Positions 63,834-64,000 of a stretch of 64,000 nt of DNA are shown here, piece by piece (position 1 is the stretch's first letter; every line of letters starts with the position of its first letter). The notes beneath the pieces are model-generated. The model was not told the origin of the DNA. It saw only the letters and a list, made by a program, of their open reading frames with translations, and ran no database searches. The stretch is from Craspedostauros australis (taxonomy: Eukaryota; Bacillariophyta; Bacillariophyceae; Mastogloiales; Achnanthaceae), in assembly GCA_026770025.1 (NCBI GenBank), contig JAMXDE010000053.1, forward strand, positions 248,001 to 312,000. The letters run 5' to 3'. Position numbers and translations under genes: made by a program.

Positions 63834-64000
63834 TTAGAATTGTAGCTTCACGATACCGCGTAGCAGCTTCTTTACAGTTGTCGTGAGTCGAGCCTTGTTG
63901 AAGACGTCTCCCGACTGTCGCAGGACTTCTGCCGTCATCGGATAAGGATGGATGACGGCGGATAGCGCGGTGATGCTAGTGCCAGATTGAATGGCCAGCG
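63834..64000 (-). CDS. C-terminus of a pyridine-nucleotide disulfide oxidoreductase
   Basis: Only the last 55 codons are in the window; the gene continues past the right edge. The stop is TAA at 63834-63836. The frame reads LAIQSGTSITALSAVIHPYP, MTAEVLRQSGDVFNKARLT and KKLLRGIVKLQF. The pattern IHPYP-x-x-AE-(V/A)-x-R-x-x-G-x-x-(Y/F)NK-x-(R/K)LT is the end of the dimerisation domain of the mercuric-reductase/dihydrolipoamide-dehydrogenase superfamily, FAD-dependent enzymes that reduce disulfides or metals with NAD(P)H. The exact member cannot be told because the redox Cys pair lies outside. Confidence 0.85.
   Translation of the reverse strand, partial: LAIQSGTSITALSAVIHPYPMTAEVLRQSGDVFNKARLTTTVKKLLRGIVKLQF

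Noticed and set aside
1-64000. tRNA, rRNA or spliceosomal RNA genes
   Set aside because: Scanning both strands by eye showed no cloverleaf with A/B boxes and no rRNA segments; a covariance-model search would be decisive.

Overview
The window is eukaryotic nuclear DNA, most likely from a diatom or a close photosynthetic stramenopile relative. The main evidence is an ABC1-type kinase whose N-terminus is a signal peptide ending in an ASAFVAP motif, the cleavage-site signature of secondary-plastid targeting in diatoms. It is supported by GT-AG introns of about 50-650 bases, widely spaced genes, long Asn/Gln/Ser/His-rich tracts, a secreted domain of diatom type and a KxxK-ladder tail. The species cannot be named from sequence alone.

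The left third (1-17.9 kb) is accessory and repeat-built. It starts with a divergent pair of lineage-specific genes. Then come two copies, A1 and A2, of a segmental duplication; each carries a decayed FAD monooxygenase and an intact LRR-like gene of 485 codons. A frameshifted secreted-protein pseudogene with a perfect KxxK tail follows A1. Next is B1, first of two distant copies of a second duplication (B2 lies at 39.4-43.0 kb). B1 and B2 share a promoter, a leader and a downstream P-loop ATPase pseudogene, but carry unrelated-looking open reading frames at the same place.

The middle (17.9-37.3 kb) is mostly conserved single-copy genes: an acidic coiled-coil protein, a GGCT-like protein, a secreted protein, a plastid-directed ABC1 kinase (3 exons), a TLDc protein, a PHT1-like phosphate transporter and a COPII SEC24 coat protein (4 exons, all introns phase 2). 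A broken ankyrin pseudogene lies among them.

The right part (37-64 kb) is again accessory. After B2 comes a candidate two-gene PIF/Harbinger-like element (about 43.2-49.25 kb). It has a 43-bp inverted repeat near both ends, a two-exon DDE transposase and a second gene head-to-head. In the shared promoter are TCCGAC hexamers spaced 22 bp apart, in direct then inverted orientation. Further right are an ankyrin-repeat gene with fresh 102-bp repeat duplications, a Ser/Ala-rich reading frame of about 1,200 codons broken only by two in-frame TAA codons, a long Tc1/mariner-type transposase and, at the edge, the C-terminus of a pyridine-nucleotide disulfide oxidoreductase.

The conserved genes do not form one pathway. 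The linking theme is genome plasticity: duplication, gene conversion, divergence of an ORF between conserved flanks, transposons and many different pentanucleotide arrays.
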